Of a DNA stretch of 64,000 nucleotides, positions 1 to 8,126 are shown piece by piece. The stretch covers positions 1-64,000 of the forward strand of contig CALYQW010000010.1 of assembly GCA_945290265.1 (NCBI GenBank), written 5' to 3'. Source of the DNA: an uncultured Erwinia sp. (lineage in GTDB: Bacteria; Pseudomonadota; Gammaproteobacteria; Enterobacterales; Enterobacteriaceae). Made by a program: the position numbers and the translations under genes. Within the stretch, counting starts at the first letter, position 1. Each line of letters opens with the position of its first letter. The notes below the pieces were generated by a model that was not told where the DNA came from, did no database searches, and saw nothing but the letters and a program-made list of their open reading frames with translations.

Positions 1-462
1 CCACAGCACCGTTACCGGGTTGCCGAGGATCAGAAAGGTGTTGGCGCGCGAGCGTTCATTTTTAGTAAACCAGTTACTGATATAAATCAGCATGGCTGGC
101 ATCACGGCAGCTTCCACCACGCCAAGAATAAAGCGGATTGCCATCAGCATCGGAATATTGCTGACAAATCCGGTTGCCCCCGCACAAAGGCCCCATAAAA
201 TCAGGCTGCAAAAAATCATCCTGCGCACGCTGCGTTTTACTGCATAAATTGCTCCCGGCACCTGAAAAAAGAAATAACCGAGAAAGAACAGGGCACCAAT
301 TAACGATGCGGTGCCTTTAGTAATACCTAAATCATTTTCAATTCCGGCGGCGGCGGCGAAACCATAATTAGCCCGGTCAAGATAAGCCAGACTGTAGGTA
401 ATAAAAATGATCGGCATTAAATACCACCAGCGCCGTGCCGGTAATTTCGCGTGCATATGCAT
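1..462 (-). CDS. MFS transporter (ACS / sugar-acid type), C-terminus outside window
   Basis: This is the N-terminal 154 codons of a major facilitator carrier; the rest lies left of the window. After a short basic N-terminus it shows the first membrane helices, with the D-R-A-N-Y motif after helix 1 that is typical of the anion:cation symporter family (galactonate, tartrate and hexuronate carriers). The ATG at 462 is preceded by GAGGG at a good distance; a second in-frame ATG lies two codons in. It lies 81 bases downstream of the idnO-like gene on the same strand, so the two probably form one operon for uptake and reduction of a sugar acid. The exact substrate cannot be read from the sequence. 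Confidence 0.8.
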   Translation of the reverse strand, partial: MHMHAKLPARRWWYLMPIIFITYSLAYLDRANYGFAAAAGIENDLGITKGTASLIGALFFLGYFFFQVPGAIYAVKRSVRRMIFCSLILWGLCAGATGFVSNIPMLMAIRFILGVVEAAVMPAMLIYISNWFTKNERSRANTFLILGNPVTVLW

Positions 463-543
463 GGGCAACCCTCAGATAATGAGCATCATGTTCCAGGTTA
501 TAGCCGCGCAAAGCGGGATATAACCTGAATAAGCAGATATCAG

Positions 544-1308
544 TTATACGGCAGCAAGCATTCCGCCATCGACAAACAGCAGATGGCCATTGACAAAATT
601 GGAGGCCGCAGAGGCCAGAAAGACGGCGGCACCGATCAGCTCTTCCGGTTTGCCCCAGCGGGCAGCGGGCGTGCGCTGGCACAGCCAGGCGCTAAAGTCT
701 TTATCGTTCACCAGCGCGCTGGTCATTTCGGTAGCAAAATAACCCGGCGCAATCCCGTTAACCTGAATGTTATATTCGGCTAATTCGACGCACATTCCGC
801 GGGTCAGCATTTTAACCGCCCCTTTGGAAGCAGCATAAGGCGTGATGGTTTTACGCCCCAGCTCACTTTGCATTGAGCCAATATTAATAATCTTGCCCGC
901 ACCGCGCGCCATCATATATTTAGCCACCTGTTGCGAAACCAGAAATACCCCTTTCTGATTAACCTCGATCACCCGATCCCACTCGTCTTCGGGAAATTCA
1001 GTCAGCGGATAACGGCGCTGGATGCCGGCATTATTAATCAGAATATCTATTGGCCCAATATTCGCTTCAATCCGGGCAATCGCTTCAGTGACCTGCGCCG
1101 ATTGGGTAACATCAAAAGCCACGCCTGTGGCACGCAACCCTTTGGCGACCAGCGCCTCAGCCGCCCGATTCGCCTGCTGCTGACTGCGGGCGTTAATCAC
1201 AATTTCGGCACCGTATTCCGCCAGACCCTGAGCCAGCAAATTGCCGATCCCCTGCGAGGATCCGGTGATCAGCGCGCGTTTCCCTGATAAATCGAATAAG
1301 TTTTGCAT
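544..1308 (-). CDS. idnO: Gluconate 5-dehydrogenase / 5-keto-D-gluconate reductase (IdnO-like SDR)
   Basis: This 254-residue classical short-chain dehydrogenase would interconvert 5-ketogluconate and gluconate with NAD(P)H in the cytoplasm. Seen: the cofactor motif TGSSQGIG (15-22), NNAG (92-95), catalytic Ser near 145, Y158 and K162, and a C-terminal FVDGG. The sequence closely follows E. coli IdnO as I remember it, including the stretches around SMQSELGR and TPYAASKGAVKML. The ATG at 1308 has GAGG just upstream; a 35-codon upstream extension of the frame has no support. It lies upstream of an MFS carrier gene and behind operator-like palindromes. A related activity such as KduD cannot be fully excluded. 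Confidence 0.85.
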   Translation of the reverse strand: MQNLFDLSGKRALITGSSQGIGNLLAQGLAEYGAEIVINARSQQQANRAAEALVAKGLRATGVAFDVTQSAQVTEAIARIEANIGPIDILINNAGIQRRYPLTEFPEDEWDRVIEVNQKGVFLVSQQVAKYMMARGAGKIINIGSMQSELGRKTITPYAASKGAVKMLTRGMCVELAEYNIQVNGIAPGYFATEMTSALVNDKDFSAWLCQRTPAARWGKPEELIGAAVFLASAASNFVNGHLLFVDGGMLAAV

Positions 1309-1327
1309 ACTACCTCGTTTTCTGTAG

Positions 1328-1357
1328 CTGTTACGCGTAACTGTATACGCGTAACAG
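1328..1357. promoter_or_regulatory. Operator-like inverted repeat upstream of idnO
   Basis: A perfect 12-base inverted repeat, CTGTTACGCGTA / TACGCGTAACAG, is separated by 6 bases and lies 20 bases upstream of the idnO start. The TGTTAC/GTAACA half-sites are of the kind bound by GntR/IdnR proteins of the LacI family in E. coli. Binding by such a regulator is inference; the regulator gene is not in the window. Confidence 0.6.
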
Positions 1358-1454
1358 TTGCGATGGAAAGGGTCAAAAAGGGGAAGTTGATGGTTTTGTG
1401 ATCGATGAGACATTTGGTTAGAAGGAGGTTGGAGGGTGGGAAAGCCAAAATCTC

Positions 1455-1466
1455 TAACAGCTGTTA
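1455..1466. promoter_or_regulatory. Second operator-like palindrome TAACAGCTGTTA
   Basis: A perfect 12-base palindrome carries the same GTTA/TAAC ends as the repeat at 1328-1357, about 115 bases away. Two such sites could allow looping repression of the idnO promoter. It lies just upstream of the presumed vapBC promoter, so it could also affect that operon. Confidence 0.45.
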
Positions 1467-1477
1467 CGTATATCCCA

Positions 1478-1505
1478 TTGACATATCCCGCTAGAGTTAT
1501 ATGCT
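1478..1505 (+). promoter_or_regulatory. Sigma-70-type promoter for vapBC
   Basis: A consensus -35 TTGACA (1478-1483) is followed after 16 bases by TATGCT (1500-1505). It is about 35 bases upstream of the vapB start, in the right orientation, and no other gene begins nearby. Confidence 0.55.
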
Positions 1506-1539
1506 AAAGGCAGTATAAAAATTAACCAGGGAACGTATT

Positions 1540-1770
1540 ATGGAAAAGACCACAGTATTTAAAAGTAACCGTAGTCAGGCAGTGCGCCTCCCTAAAGCGG
1601 TTGCTTTGCCTGACGATGTGAAACTGGTTGATATCGTGGCGGTTGGGCGCACACGTATCATCACGCCTGCAGGAGAAAGTTGGGACAGTTGGTTTGAAGG
1701 ATCTGGCGTAACCTCTGATTTTATGGACTGCCGGGAACGACCAGATGAGCAAACCAGGGAAAATTTCTGA
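1540..1770 (+). CDS. vapB: VapB-type antitoxin
   Basis: A 76-residue antitoxin of the SpoVT/AbrB swapped-hairpin class. The N-terminus has the pattern K-S-N-R-S-Q-A-V-R-L-P-K typical of VapB DNA-binding domains. The acidic and aromatic C-terminal tail (W-D-S-W-F, about 49-53) is the part that usually blocks the VapC active site. The stop codon overlaps the vapC start by one base (TGATG), so the two are translationally coupled. AGGGAACG precedes the ATG. VapB normally represses its own promoter together with VapC. Confidence 0.85.
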   Translation: MEKTTVFKSNRSQAVRLPKAVALPDDVKLVDIVAVGRTRIITPAGESWDSWFEGSGVTSDFMDCRERPDEQTRENF

Positions 1771-2171
1771 TGCTGAAATATTTGCTTGATACCAATATTT
1801 GCATTTACACCATTAAGAACAAGCCACAGGAAGTGAGAGAGGCTTTCAATCGCTTTTACGGCCAGTTTGCCATCAGTTCTGTTACTCTGATGGAGTTGAT
1901 TTATGGTGCTGAAAAATCAGTAAATCCGGAAAAAAATTTGGCAGTAATCGAAGGTTTTACTGCCCGTCTTGAAGTCCTGCCCTACAATTTTGATGCTGCT
2001 GTTCATACCGGCCAAATCCGTGCAGAGCTGGCAAATAAAGGAACGCCCATTGGGCCGTATGATGCCATGATGGCAGGTCATGCCCGCTCAGCTGGTTTGA
2101 TTCTGGTCACCAACAATCTGTGTGAGTTTGAACGTGTTACCGGATTGCGGACAGATAACTGGGCCAGGTAA
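1770..2171 (+). CDS. vapC: VapC-type PIN-domain ribonuclease toxin
   Basis: A 133-residue PIN-domain protein. Conserved acidic residues are present: D7 in L-L-D-T-N, E42 in L-M-E-L, and D98 in G-P-Y-D-A, followed by the L-V-T-N-N stretch (112-116). VapC enzymes of enterobacteria typically cleave initiator tRNA. The gene overlaps vapB by one base. All catalytic positions look intact, so the toxin is probably active and needs its antitoxin. Confidence 0.88.
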   Translation: MLKYLLDTNICIYTIKNKPQEVREAFNRFYGQFAISSVTLMELIYGAEKSVNPEKNLAVIEGFTARLEVLPYNFDAAVHTGQIRAELANKGTPIGPYDAMMAGHARSAGLILVTNNLCEFERVTGLRTDNWAR

Positions 2172-2211
2172 TGAGTGAAATTATCGCGGTCGCGTTTTTT
2201 GGTATTTATTG

Positions 2212-2245
2212 ATATCAGTTTATTTATCATCAAACTGATATTTTT
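2212..2245 (+). terminator. Probable terminator after vapC
   Basis: A 10-base-pair stem, ATATCAGTTT (2212-2221) with AAACTGATAT (2232-2241), encloses a 10-base loop and is followed by a T run. It lies about 40 bases after the vapC stop. The stem is AT-rich, so strength is uncertain. Confidence 0.5.
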
Positions 2246-2401
2246 ATATTCACTTTCTGGTAACCATAGAAATAAATAGCAGGCATGTCGATGCAGTCCG
2301 CAACGTATCATATCGGGCAGCCCGACAACGCTAAGCACTGTCCGACCCCAAAGAATATAGAAGTCAATAAAGATAAGCTACTCGAATGGCGTACTTCTCT
2401 G

Positions 2402-2434
2402 TAACTCGCCTGAGCGATAAACTCAGGCGAGTTA
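2402..2434. terminator. 13-bp perfect hairpin behind the EIIA gene
   Basis: TAACTCGCCTGAG (2402-2414) pairs perfectly with CTCAGGCGAGTTA (2422-2434) around a 7-base loop. It sits immediately beyond the stop of the minus-strand EIIA gene at 2440, where a terminator or mRNA-end-protecting hairpin is expected. There is no clear U tract. Confidence 0.55.
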
Positions 2435-2439
2435 ACCTG

Positions 2440-2871
2440 TTATCCGCGCTGCAAAATCCGTAAAAAGGTCTGCGGATCGGAGACCAGCGACAGGGTGTTG
2501 GCAATGGTTTCATCGCTGAACACCGTAGCTATCTCGCGCAGCACATCAATATGCTCTTTTTCGCGGGCTATCACGCCAATGGCAATAAACATCACGTTAG
2601 TGCGATCCCAGATAACCCCATCGGGGAACTGCCAGATTTCAATACCGGTTGCAGCAATAATCTGGCTGGCTGATTTCGGCAGATGTGGCAACGTAATGCC
2701 GTTACCGAGAAAGGTAGACACCTGGTGTTCACGTTCAGTCAGGAACTGTACGCACTCCTGGTTTACATAGCCTTTCTGCCGAAACTCTTTGCCAATCATG
2801 GCTAATACGTCGCTTTTGTTTTTAGCCTGGCTCCCCAGATGCAGATTTTCTACGCCAATTTTATCGATCAT
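2440..2871 (-). CDS. Stand-alone mannitol/fructose-type PTS EIIA domain
   Basis: A 143-residue single-domain EIIA of the mannitol/fructose/Ntr fold. The phosphorylated histidine is H63 in G-I-T-L-P-H; a second His in the K-E-H-I-D segment fits the usual active-site neighbour. No EIIB or EIIC gene is nearby. The gene instead overlaps the upstream MFS sugar porter gene by 11 bases and follows a sugar dehydrogenase gene in the same operon. This suggests a regulatory or phospho-relay role rather than transport by a classical permease. The start overlaps the upstream reading frame, as in coupled translation. Confidence 0.82.
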   Translation of the reverse strand: MIDKIGVENLHLGSQAKNKSDVLAMIGKEFRQKGYVNQECVQFLTEREHQVSTFLGNGITLPHLPKSASQIIAATGIEIWQFPDGVIWDRTNVMFIAIGVIAREKEHIDVLREIATVFSDETIANTLSLVSDPQTFLRILQRG

Positions 2872-4300
2872 AACCAGATTCCTTCACCATATTACCCGGG
2901 TAGTTACCCTCAGAGGAGAGTTCCTGTTCCAGCTGCTCCAGCGATTTATTTGCGGTTTCCGGCAGCCAGGCGATAACAAAGCCAATCGCGATAAAGTTGA
3001 TGGCGGCAAAGATTAAAAATACCGGTCCCAGGCCCAGGCTGGCCTGCAGCAGCGGAAACAGATAGCTGACCGTGGCATTCATCACCCACATAAAAAACAC
3101 CGCAATCCCCATTGATATACCGCGGAATTTAAGCGGAAAAAGTTCTGCCAGCACCACCCAGGTAATAAACCCCATGGTACTCTGCATAACGCCAACAAAG
3201 ATGGCACCCAGTAACCAGATGGCGGTGGCTTTAAATTCACCCACCAGCATATAGTCAGCACCGGCAATCACCAGATGCAGGATGGCCATCAGCGCAAAGC
3301 CCCAGACAATAATGGTTTTACGCTGAAAGCGATCCACTAAATACAGCACGCCAAACAGAATACCGCCGACTGAAAATACCCCGTTAAGCACATTACAGAT
3401 CAGAGAGGTGCGTTCCGAGAACCCGGCATTGCTGAGAATTTCGGTGCCGTAATACATGATTACGTTCACCCCGGTGGTTTGTTGTAATGCCGCCCAGATA
3501 ATCCCCACGACCAGAAGTTTGATAATCCATGGTGTGCTAATCATGGTGGCAAACGTATTGCGGGCAGAGAGCTTTTTATCTTCTTCGGTTTTTAACAGGG
3601 TAACAATATCGTCCAGCTCTTTTTGCGCTCGCTCCAGAGGACGGATCTGTTTTAAAATAGCCAGGGCTTCCTGATGGCGATTTTTACTGATCAGCCAACG
3701 TGGGCTTTCCGGGGCGCGCCACATTCCAATAAACAGGCAGACTGCCGGAATGCCCTGTACCAACAGCATATAACGCCAGATCTCCGGCAGATGCCCCCAG
3801 ATAATGCCAATCACTGCGTTGATGGCAAACGCCAGCAGCTGACCAAAGACAATCGCCACTTCGTTCAGGCCGGTCAGCCTGCCGCGCATTTCCGTGGGCG
3901 CCACTTCGGAAATAAAGGTGGGAGCGGTGACCGATGCACCGCCCACGGCGTAGCCGAGTAAAAAGCGGGCCAGCAGCAGCACGGTAATATTCGGTGCCAT
4001 AGCAGAAATAATTGCACCAAAGAAAAATATAAATGACAGCCATAATAAATAGGTGCGCCGCCCGGCGTAGTCAGCCAGCTTACCGCCAAAAACGCTGCCA
4101 ATGGCGGCACCCATTAATAATACCCCCATTACCAGTCCTTCAGTGTCCGGGGTCAGCGCCATATATTTTTTTAGCGAGGTAAACGCGCCATTAATAACAC
4201 CTGTATCGTAACCGAACAGTAACCCACCAAATGTTGTTACCAGGGTAATCTGGTGCAGTCGCTTTCTCTGCTGTGAATTCAGATTCATTATAAATGACAT
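2861..4300 (-). CDS. MFS sugar/polyol porter (SP family, IolT-like)
   Basis: A 479-residue twelve-helix sugar:proton symporter. Family motifs are visible: G-Y-D-T-G-V-I-N-G in helix 1 (about 30-38), A-D-Y-A-G-R-R-T after helix 2, the P-E-S-P-R-W-L-I motif before the central loop (about 197-204), Q-Q-T-T-G-V-N in helix 7, and P-E-T-A-N-K-S near the C-terminus. This pattern fits myo-inositol, xylose or galactose porters; the substrate is not fixed by sequence. AAAAGGG precedes the ATG at 4300. It lies between the Gfo/Idh/MocA gene and the EIIA gene, all on one strand. Confidence 0.85.
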   Translation of the reverse strand: MSFIMNLNSQQRKRLHQITLVTTFGGLLFGYDTGVINGAFTSLKKYMALTPDTEGLVMGVLLMGAAIGSVFGGKLADYAGRRTYLLWLSFIFFFGAIISAMAPNITVLLLARFLLGYAVGGASVTAPTFISEVAPTEMRGRLTGLNEVAIVFGQLLAFAINAVIGIIWGHLPEIWRYMLLVQGIPAVCLFIGMWRAPESPRWLISKNRHQEALAILKQIRPLERAQKELDDIVTLLKTEEDKKLSARNTFATMISTPWIIKLLVVGIIWAALQQTTGVNVIMYYGTEILSNAGFSERTSLICNVLNGVFSVGGILFGVLYLVDRFQRKTIIVWGFALMAILHLVIAGADYMLVGEFKATAIWLLGAIFVGVMQSTMGFITWVVLAELFPLKFRGISMGIAVFFMWVMNATVSYLFPLLQASLGLGPVFLIFAAINFIAIGFVIAWLPETANKSLEQLEQELSSEGNYPGNMVKESGYDR

Positions 4301-4448
4301 AGTTAACCCTTTTTTCTGATTGGTATCAAAAGATAAAGTGGCCGGTCAAATGCGGGGCGACCTGATATCTTTTTGCAGGTGTTGGAATCGGTGTTATTTA
4401 TTTTTTAAATATAATAATGTTATGCGGCTGAATATCCTGCTGTCAGCT

Positions 4449-5570
4449 TCAGACCTTTATCCAACAGCGTTCCTGTGCTGAGTGGGCGATGGCTTCCAGT
4501 ACTCTGGAAACGCGTACTCCTTCTGTAAAATCAGGCCAAAGTGGTTGATCGGTGGCAATACCGTTTATCAGTTCGCCAATCTCAATGGTTTTTTGATCAT
4601 TAAAACCAAAGCCGTGACCGGTTCCGATACAAAAGGCTCCGTAGTAAGGGTGTTCAGGGCCAATCAGAATGGTTTTAAAACCCTGACGGGATTTGGCATC
4701 GTCGTGGCGGTAGAGCTGTAACTCAGCCATCCGTTCCTGAGTAAAGCTGATGGTGCCTTTGGTGCCGGTGACCACATAGGTCAGCCCCATTTTGCGGCCG
4801 CAGGCAATACGTGAGGTTTCAATTACCCCCATTGCGCCGCTGTCAAAGCGCAGCAGCGCACTGGCCTGATCTTCATTTTCAACCGGTGACATTTTCTGTG
4901 GCTGGTTCGGTTCCGGGCGCTGAGTAATAATGGTGGCCATATCCCCCGACACTTCGTGAATGCCGCCCATCAGAAAATGCGCCATATTGACAATATGGGC
5001 GGCTAAATCCCCCAGTGCACCCAGCCCGGCGGTGGCTTTTTTGCAATGCCAGTCGATGGGGGTGAGCGGGTCTGCCAGATGATCTTCATTATGGGTACCG
5101 TAAAAATGGACCGGCTCACCGATTTCCCCCTGTTCGATAATCTCACGGGCTAACTGAGATGCCGGGTTTTTCATATAGTTGAAACCTACCAGGGTTTTAA
5201 CGCCGGCGCGTTCTGCGGCTGCGGCCATCTCCTGTGTATCCTGTGCATTCAGGGCCAGCGGTTTTTCGCTGTAAACATGCTTGCCCCGTTTAATGGCTTC
5301 CAGCGCCATTTCTTTATGCAGAAAGTTGGGGGCACAGATATCCACCACGTCAATATTTGGATCGCTGCACAGCGCGCGCCAGTCAGTGGTATAACGGTTA
5401 AAGCCAAAATCGGCGGCTCGCTGACGCGCCAGATCCTCGTCAACTTCGGCGACCATCTCTCTGACCAGTTGTCCCTTCAGTTGAAACACCGTCGGTGCCT
5501 GAGCGTAGGCGATAGCGTGACAACGTCCGATATAACCAGTGCCGATCAAACCTACTCGTACTTTATTCAT
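4449..5570 (-). CDS. Gfo/Idh/MocA-family NAD(P)-dependent sugar dehydrogenase
   Basis: A 373-residue oxidoreductase. The Rossmann motif G-L-I-G-T-G-Y-I-G is at 7-15, the family EKP motif at 102-104, and the probable catalytic pair D188/H192 lies in the segment G-D-L-A-A-H. The family oxidises or epimerises sugars, inositols and sugar acids. The ATG at 5570 has GGAGG at ideal distance, whereas the 22-codon upstream extension does not. It is the first gene of the operon with the SP-family porter (148-base gap) and the EIIA, so together they look like a small polyol or sugar utilisation unit. Substrate unknown. Confidence 0.85.
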   Translation of the reverse strand: MNKVRVGLIGTGYIGRCHAIAYAQAPTVFQLKGQLVREMVAEVDEDLARQRAADFGFNRYTTDWRALCSDPNIDVVDICAPNFLHKEMALEAIKRGKHVYSEKPLALNAQDTQEMAAAAERAGVKTLVGFNYMKNPASQLAREIIEQGEIGEPVHFYGTHNEDHLADPLTPIDWHCKKATAGLGALGDLAAHIVNMAHFLMGGIHEVSGDMATIITQRPEPNQPQKMSPVENEDQASALLRFDSGAMGVIETSRIACGRKMGLTYVVTGTKGTISFTQERMAELQLYRHDDAKSRQGFKTILIGPEHPYYGAFCIGTGHGFGFNDQKTIEIGELINGIATDQPLWPDFTEGVRVSRVLEAIAHSAQERCWIKV

Positions 5571-5898
5571 CGTTCCTCCAACGGGTGCAGGTGTTCCATG
5601 CGTAAAAACGGCCGGGATGCGCAGACTGGCAGCCAATATGACAGCTATTGTTTGAAATAAAAATACGATTAGATCACATAGTGGAAACTTTATTTCATTG
5701 CGCTGTTAACAGAATGATGGTTTCATTTAGCGAGGTAATTCAGGAAATGATTAATAAACGAGGATTTTATTATCAAACGCAATGAGGGGAAGCGACAGGC
5801 ATTGATATTGCTGGAATTCAGTGAGCAGTCACAGGGTTTTTAGCGGCTTTGATGTTGAAATTTACGTTTCATATTAACTGCCTGATGTAAAAGCGGCG
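5571..5898. other. Promoter region of the Gfo/Idh/MocA operon; no gene seen
   Basis: No reading frame with coding character was found here. The stretch is AT-rich near the operon start. It holds a GGAAA/TTTCATT pairing around 5681-5697 that could be a regulator site, but I cannot assign it. The rest of the gap to 6097 is the repeat described next plus about 75 bases without features. Confidence 0.4.
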
Positions 5899-6020
5899 TG
5901 GCCGGGGGAACCTGCGCAGCTGGCGATGTGACGCCGCAAGCCCGGGAGCAGGGGGGGGGGCGGCTGCCCACCCTGCTCGCCAGTACGCGCAGCGGAATGG
6001 TACAACGTCGTTGACCTGGC
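5899..6020. repeat. Intergenic repeat, copy A
   Basis: This non-coding stretch shares its two arms with 8127-8251. The left arm contains GGCGATGTGACGCCGC and the right arm GTCGTTGACC, both followed by related T/A-rich tails. Between the arms each copy has its own hairpin; here it is GAGCAGGG...CCCTGCTC around a run of ten or more G. Conserved arms with a variable hairpin suggest a dispersed structured element. Confidence 0.6.
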
Positions 6021-6097
6021 TTTTTTAAAAAACAAACAGCACCCTGCCTGCACCCAGCCCCACGCGGTGGACCAGCCCGGGGCCTGGTCTTACCCCC

Positions 6098-6949
6098 TTA
6101 GCGCTGCGCTAATGCTTCACCCACGCTGACTGCCAGCGCACGGGTAGGGCGACCCAGCAGCGCAGACAGCTGATGGCCGTTATCAAACAGCGCGCCCTGA
6201 GAAGCGCTGATATCCCAGGAGGCGATGGCATCGGCCAGCGTAACCGGCAGGCCGGCCTGCTGCAGCGCAGCAGCGTACTCTTTTTGCGGCAGATTTCGGT
6301 AAGTAATATCACGACTACTCTGCGCGGAGATCTCTGCTGCCAGTTCACTGAGCGTCCAGGCAGTGTCGCCCGCCAGTTCATACACTTTGTCCTGATGCCC
6401 GTCGGTGGTCAGTATCAGGGCGGCGGCGGCGGCATAGTCGGCGCGCGGCGCAGAGGCAATTTTTCCCTCACCGGCACTGCCATATAACGCGCCCAGTGCA
6501 AGGGCTGAGGGGACAGCAGCGGTATAATTTTCGCTGTACCAGCCGTTACGCAGAATGGTCCAGCTGAGGCCGGAATCTTTAAGGATATTTTCGGTTTCCA
6601 GGTGTTCTGGTGCCAGGCTGAGCGAAGATTTGTCAGCGTGCAGCAGGCTGGTATACACGATGTGTTTTACGCCTGCGCGCTGTGCCGCCGCGATAACATT
6701 GGCATGTTGCGCGGTACGCTGGCCGATTTCATTACCTGAGATTAATAACAGCGTATCAATACCCGCCAGTGCCGGGGTTAAGGTAGCGGGTTGGGTGTAA
6801 TCCGCTGTGCGCACGCTGACCCCCAGATCGGCTGCTTTCTCTGGCGATCTGACCAGTGCGACGATCTCTGCTGACGGAACGGTTGCCGTTAACTGCTGAA
6901 TAACCAGACGGCCAAGCTGGCCGGTAGCGCCGGTGATTGCGATAGTCAT
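6098..6949 (-). CDS. qorB: NAD(P)H:quinone oxidoreductase 2 (atypical SDR, NmrA-like)
   Basis: A 283-residue atypical short-chain dehydrogenase that reduces quinones with NAD(P)H. The N-terminal nucleotide motif is G-A-T-G-Q-L-G (7-13). The sequence matches E. coli QorB (YtfG) as I remember it across its length, including Y-T-S-L-L-H-A-D, L-R-N-G-W-Y-S-E-N-Y and A-S-A-P-R-A-D-Y-A-A-A-A. It is divergently transcribed from an HxlR-type regulator gene, as ytfG is from ytfH in E. coli, which supports the assignment. It ends about 75 bases from a dispersed repeat. Confidence 0.9.
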   Translation of the reverse strand: MTIAITGATGQLGRLVIQQLTATVPSAEIVALVRSPEKAADLGVSVRTADYTQPATLTPALAGIDTLLLISGNEIGQRTAQHANVIAAAQRAGVKHIVYTSLLHADKSSLSLAPEHLETENILKDSGLSWTILRNGWYSENYTAAVPSALALGALYGSAGEGKIASAPRADYAAAAALILTTDGHQDKVYELAGDTAWTLSELAAEISAQSSRDITYRNLPQKEYAAALQQAGLPVTLADAIASWDISASQGALFDNGHQLSALLGRPTRALAVSVGEALAQR

Positions 6950-7044
6950 AGTTTTTGCCCTTTTCAGATTGCATCAGTGTGTTGGAAGCACTATAAAACC
7001 TTAAATTACTTTTCGTAAGTACGTACAAAAAGGTAAGTGGTCGA

Positions 7045-7440
7045 ATGACATCATCAAAAAATTTAACTATCGCTGCAGATAATTCCGTGCCTTTTGCCGC
7101 TCATCAGGCGAATGTACTGGCGGCAGGATGTCCGTCGCGTCAGGTGTTGCAGCACCTCACCAGTCGCTGGGGCGTGCTGGTAATGGTGGTACTGCTGTCT
7201 GGCACGCGGCGCTTTAGCGAGATGCGCAGGCAGATTGAAGGGATAAGTGAGCGCATGTTAGCGCAGACGCTGCAGGTGCTGGAGAAAGATGGGATGCTCA
7301 ACCGTAAATCACTGCATACCATGCCGCCGCATGTGGAATACAGTCTGACGCCCACCGGACGACAGGCGGCGCTGCAGTTGCAGCAACTGGTGACGTTGAT
7401 TGAACGAAGTCAGTCACAGAATCTCACGGATAAGGGCTAA
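7045..7440 (+). CDS. qorR: HxlR-family transcriptional regulator (QorR-like)
   Basis: A 131-residue winged-helix regulator. The HxlR core C-P-S-R-Q-V-L-Q-H-L-T-S-R-W-G-V (about 32-47) carries the conserved cysteine thought to sense redox or quinone stress in this family. It is followed by R-F-S-E-M-R-R-Q-I, I-S-E-R-M-L-A-Q-T-L and the wing P-P-H-V-E-Y-S-L-T. It is divergent from qorB with a 95-base gap holding repeated GTAAGT/GTACGT words (about 7013-7038) that may be its operator. Likely a repressor of qorB and of itself. Confidence 0.87.
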   Translation: MTSSKNLTIAADNSVPFAAHQANVLAAGCPSRQVLQHLTSRWGVLVMVVLLSGTRRFSEMRRQIEGISERMLAQTLQVLEKDGMLNRKSLHTMPPHVEYSLTPTGRQAALQLQQLVTLIERSQSQNLTDKG

Positions 7441-7540
7441 TTTTCAGCGTTTCTGAGCACTTTCTGAACGATTTTTATTTGCAAAATTAATCGTTTATTA
7501 ATAATGTTCCCCCTCGGTTATTTGCCTTGGGAAATGGAAA

Positions 7541-8101
7541 ATGAAAAAGACGCTTATTGCCTGTGTTATATCAGTTTTTCTGGTAACAGGATGCGGTCCA
7601 AAAGGATTATCTGCGGAAGATCAAAAACTGACCGAGCAGTTAAAGACGGAATTAGCGCAAACGGACAGTGATATTTCGCTGGCAACGAAAGATGCGCAGC
7701 AGCAGTCGGCAGGGCTGGTGTCAGAATTAAATGCCAGTCGCCTGAATATTCTGCAAGAGAATAAACAGATGCTGCAGCAGAAAATTGATGCGATTGCCGC
7801 CGGTGATAAAAATAAAGCGCAGCCAACCAGTGGTAAGCGTGATGTAGCGGGTGCTGCACAAGCTAAACAGAAAATAGATGAGATGCAGGCGGGGATTGCT
7901 GAAACGGAAAAAGAAGCCGCTAAATTAACGGAAGGCGTTATTCTTGAACTGACTCAGGCAGGACTGGCGGCGCAAAAGCAAACTCTGGCGAAAATGCGTC
8001 AACTGTATCTGATGGATCAGTACGGCCTGCCAGCCCCGACGGCAGACAACAGCGCGGCAGCGCAGGAAAAAACCGCCCCGAAAAAGGTCACCGATAAATA
8101 A
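7541..8101 (+). CDS. Predicted lipoprotein with coiled-coil, unknown function
   Basis: A 186-residue protein with a lipoprotein signal: basic start, hydrophobic core, then lipobox L-V-T-G-C with C18. The next residue is Gly, which favours the outer membrane. The mature part is Gln/Lys/Ala-rich with long heptad-like stretches (about 25-165), so a rod-like or coiled-coil protein is likely. The C-terminus is low complexity. I do not recognise a family. It stands alone, 100 bases after qorR, with GGAAATGGAAA before the ATG. Confidence 0.7.
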   Translation: MKKTLIACVISVFLVTGCGPKGLSAEDQKLTEQLKTELAQTDSDISLATKDAQQQSAGLVSELNASRLNILQENKQMLQQKIDAIAAGDKNKAQPTSGKRDVAGAAQAKQKIDEMQAGIAETEKEAAKLTEGVILELTQAGLAAQKQTLAKMRQLYLMDQYGLPAPTADNSAAAQEKTAPKKVTDK

Positions 8102-8126
8102 TTCCGCCCGCTAATTGCCGTTGACC

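Noticed and set aside
5681..5697. GGAAA/TTTCATT pairing upstream of the Gfo/Idh/MocA operon as an RpiR/IolR-type operator
   Set aside because: Too short and too AT-rich to separate from chance.
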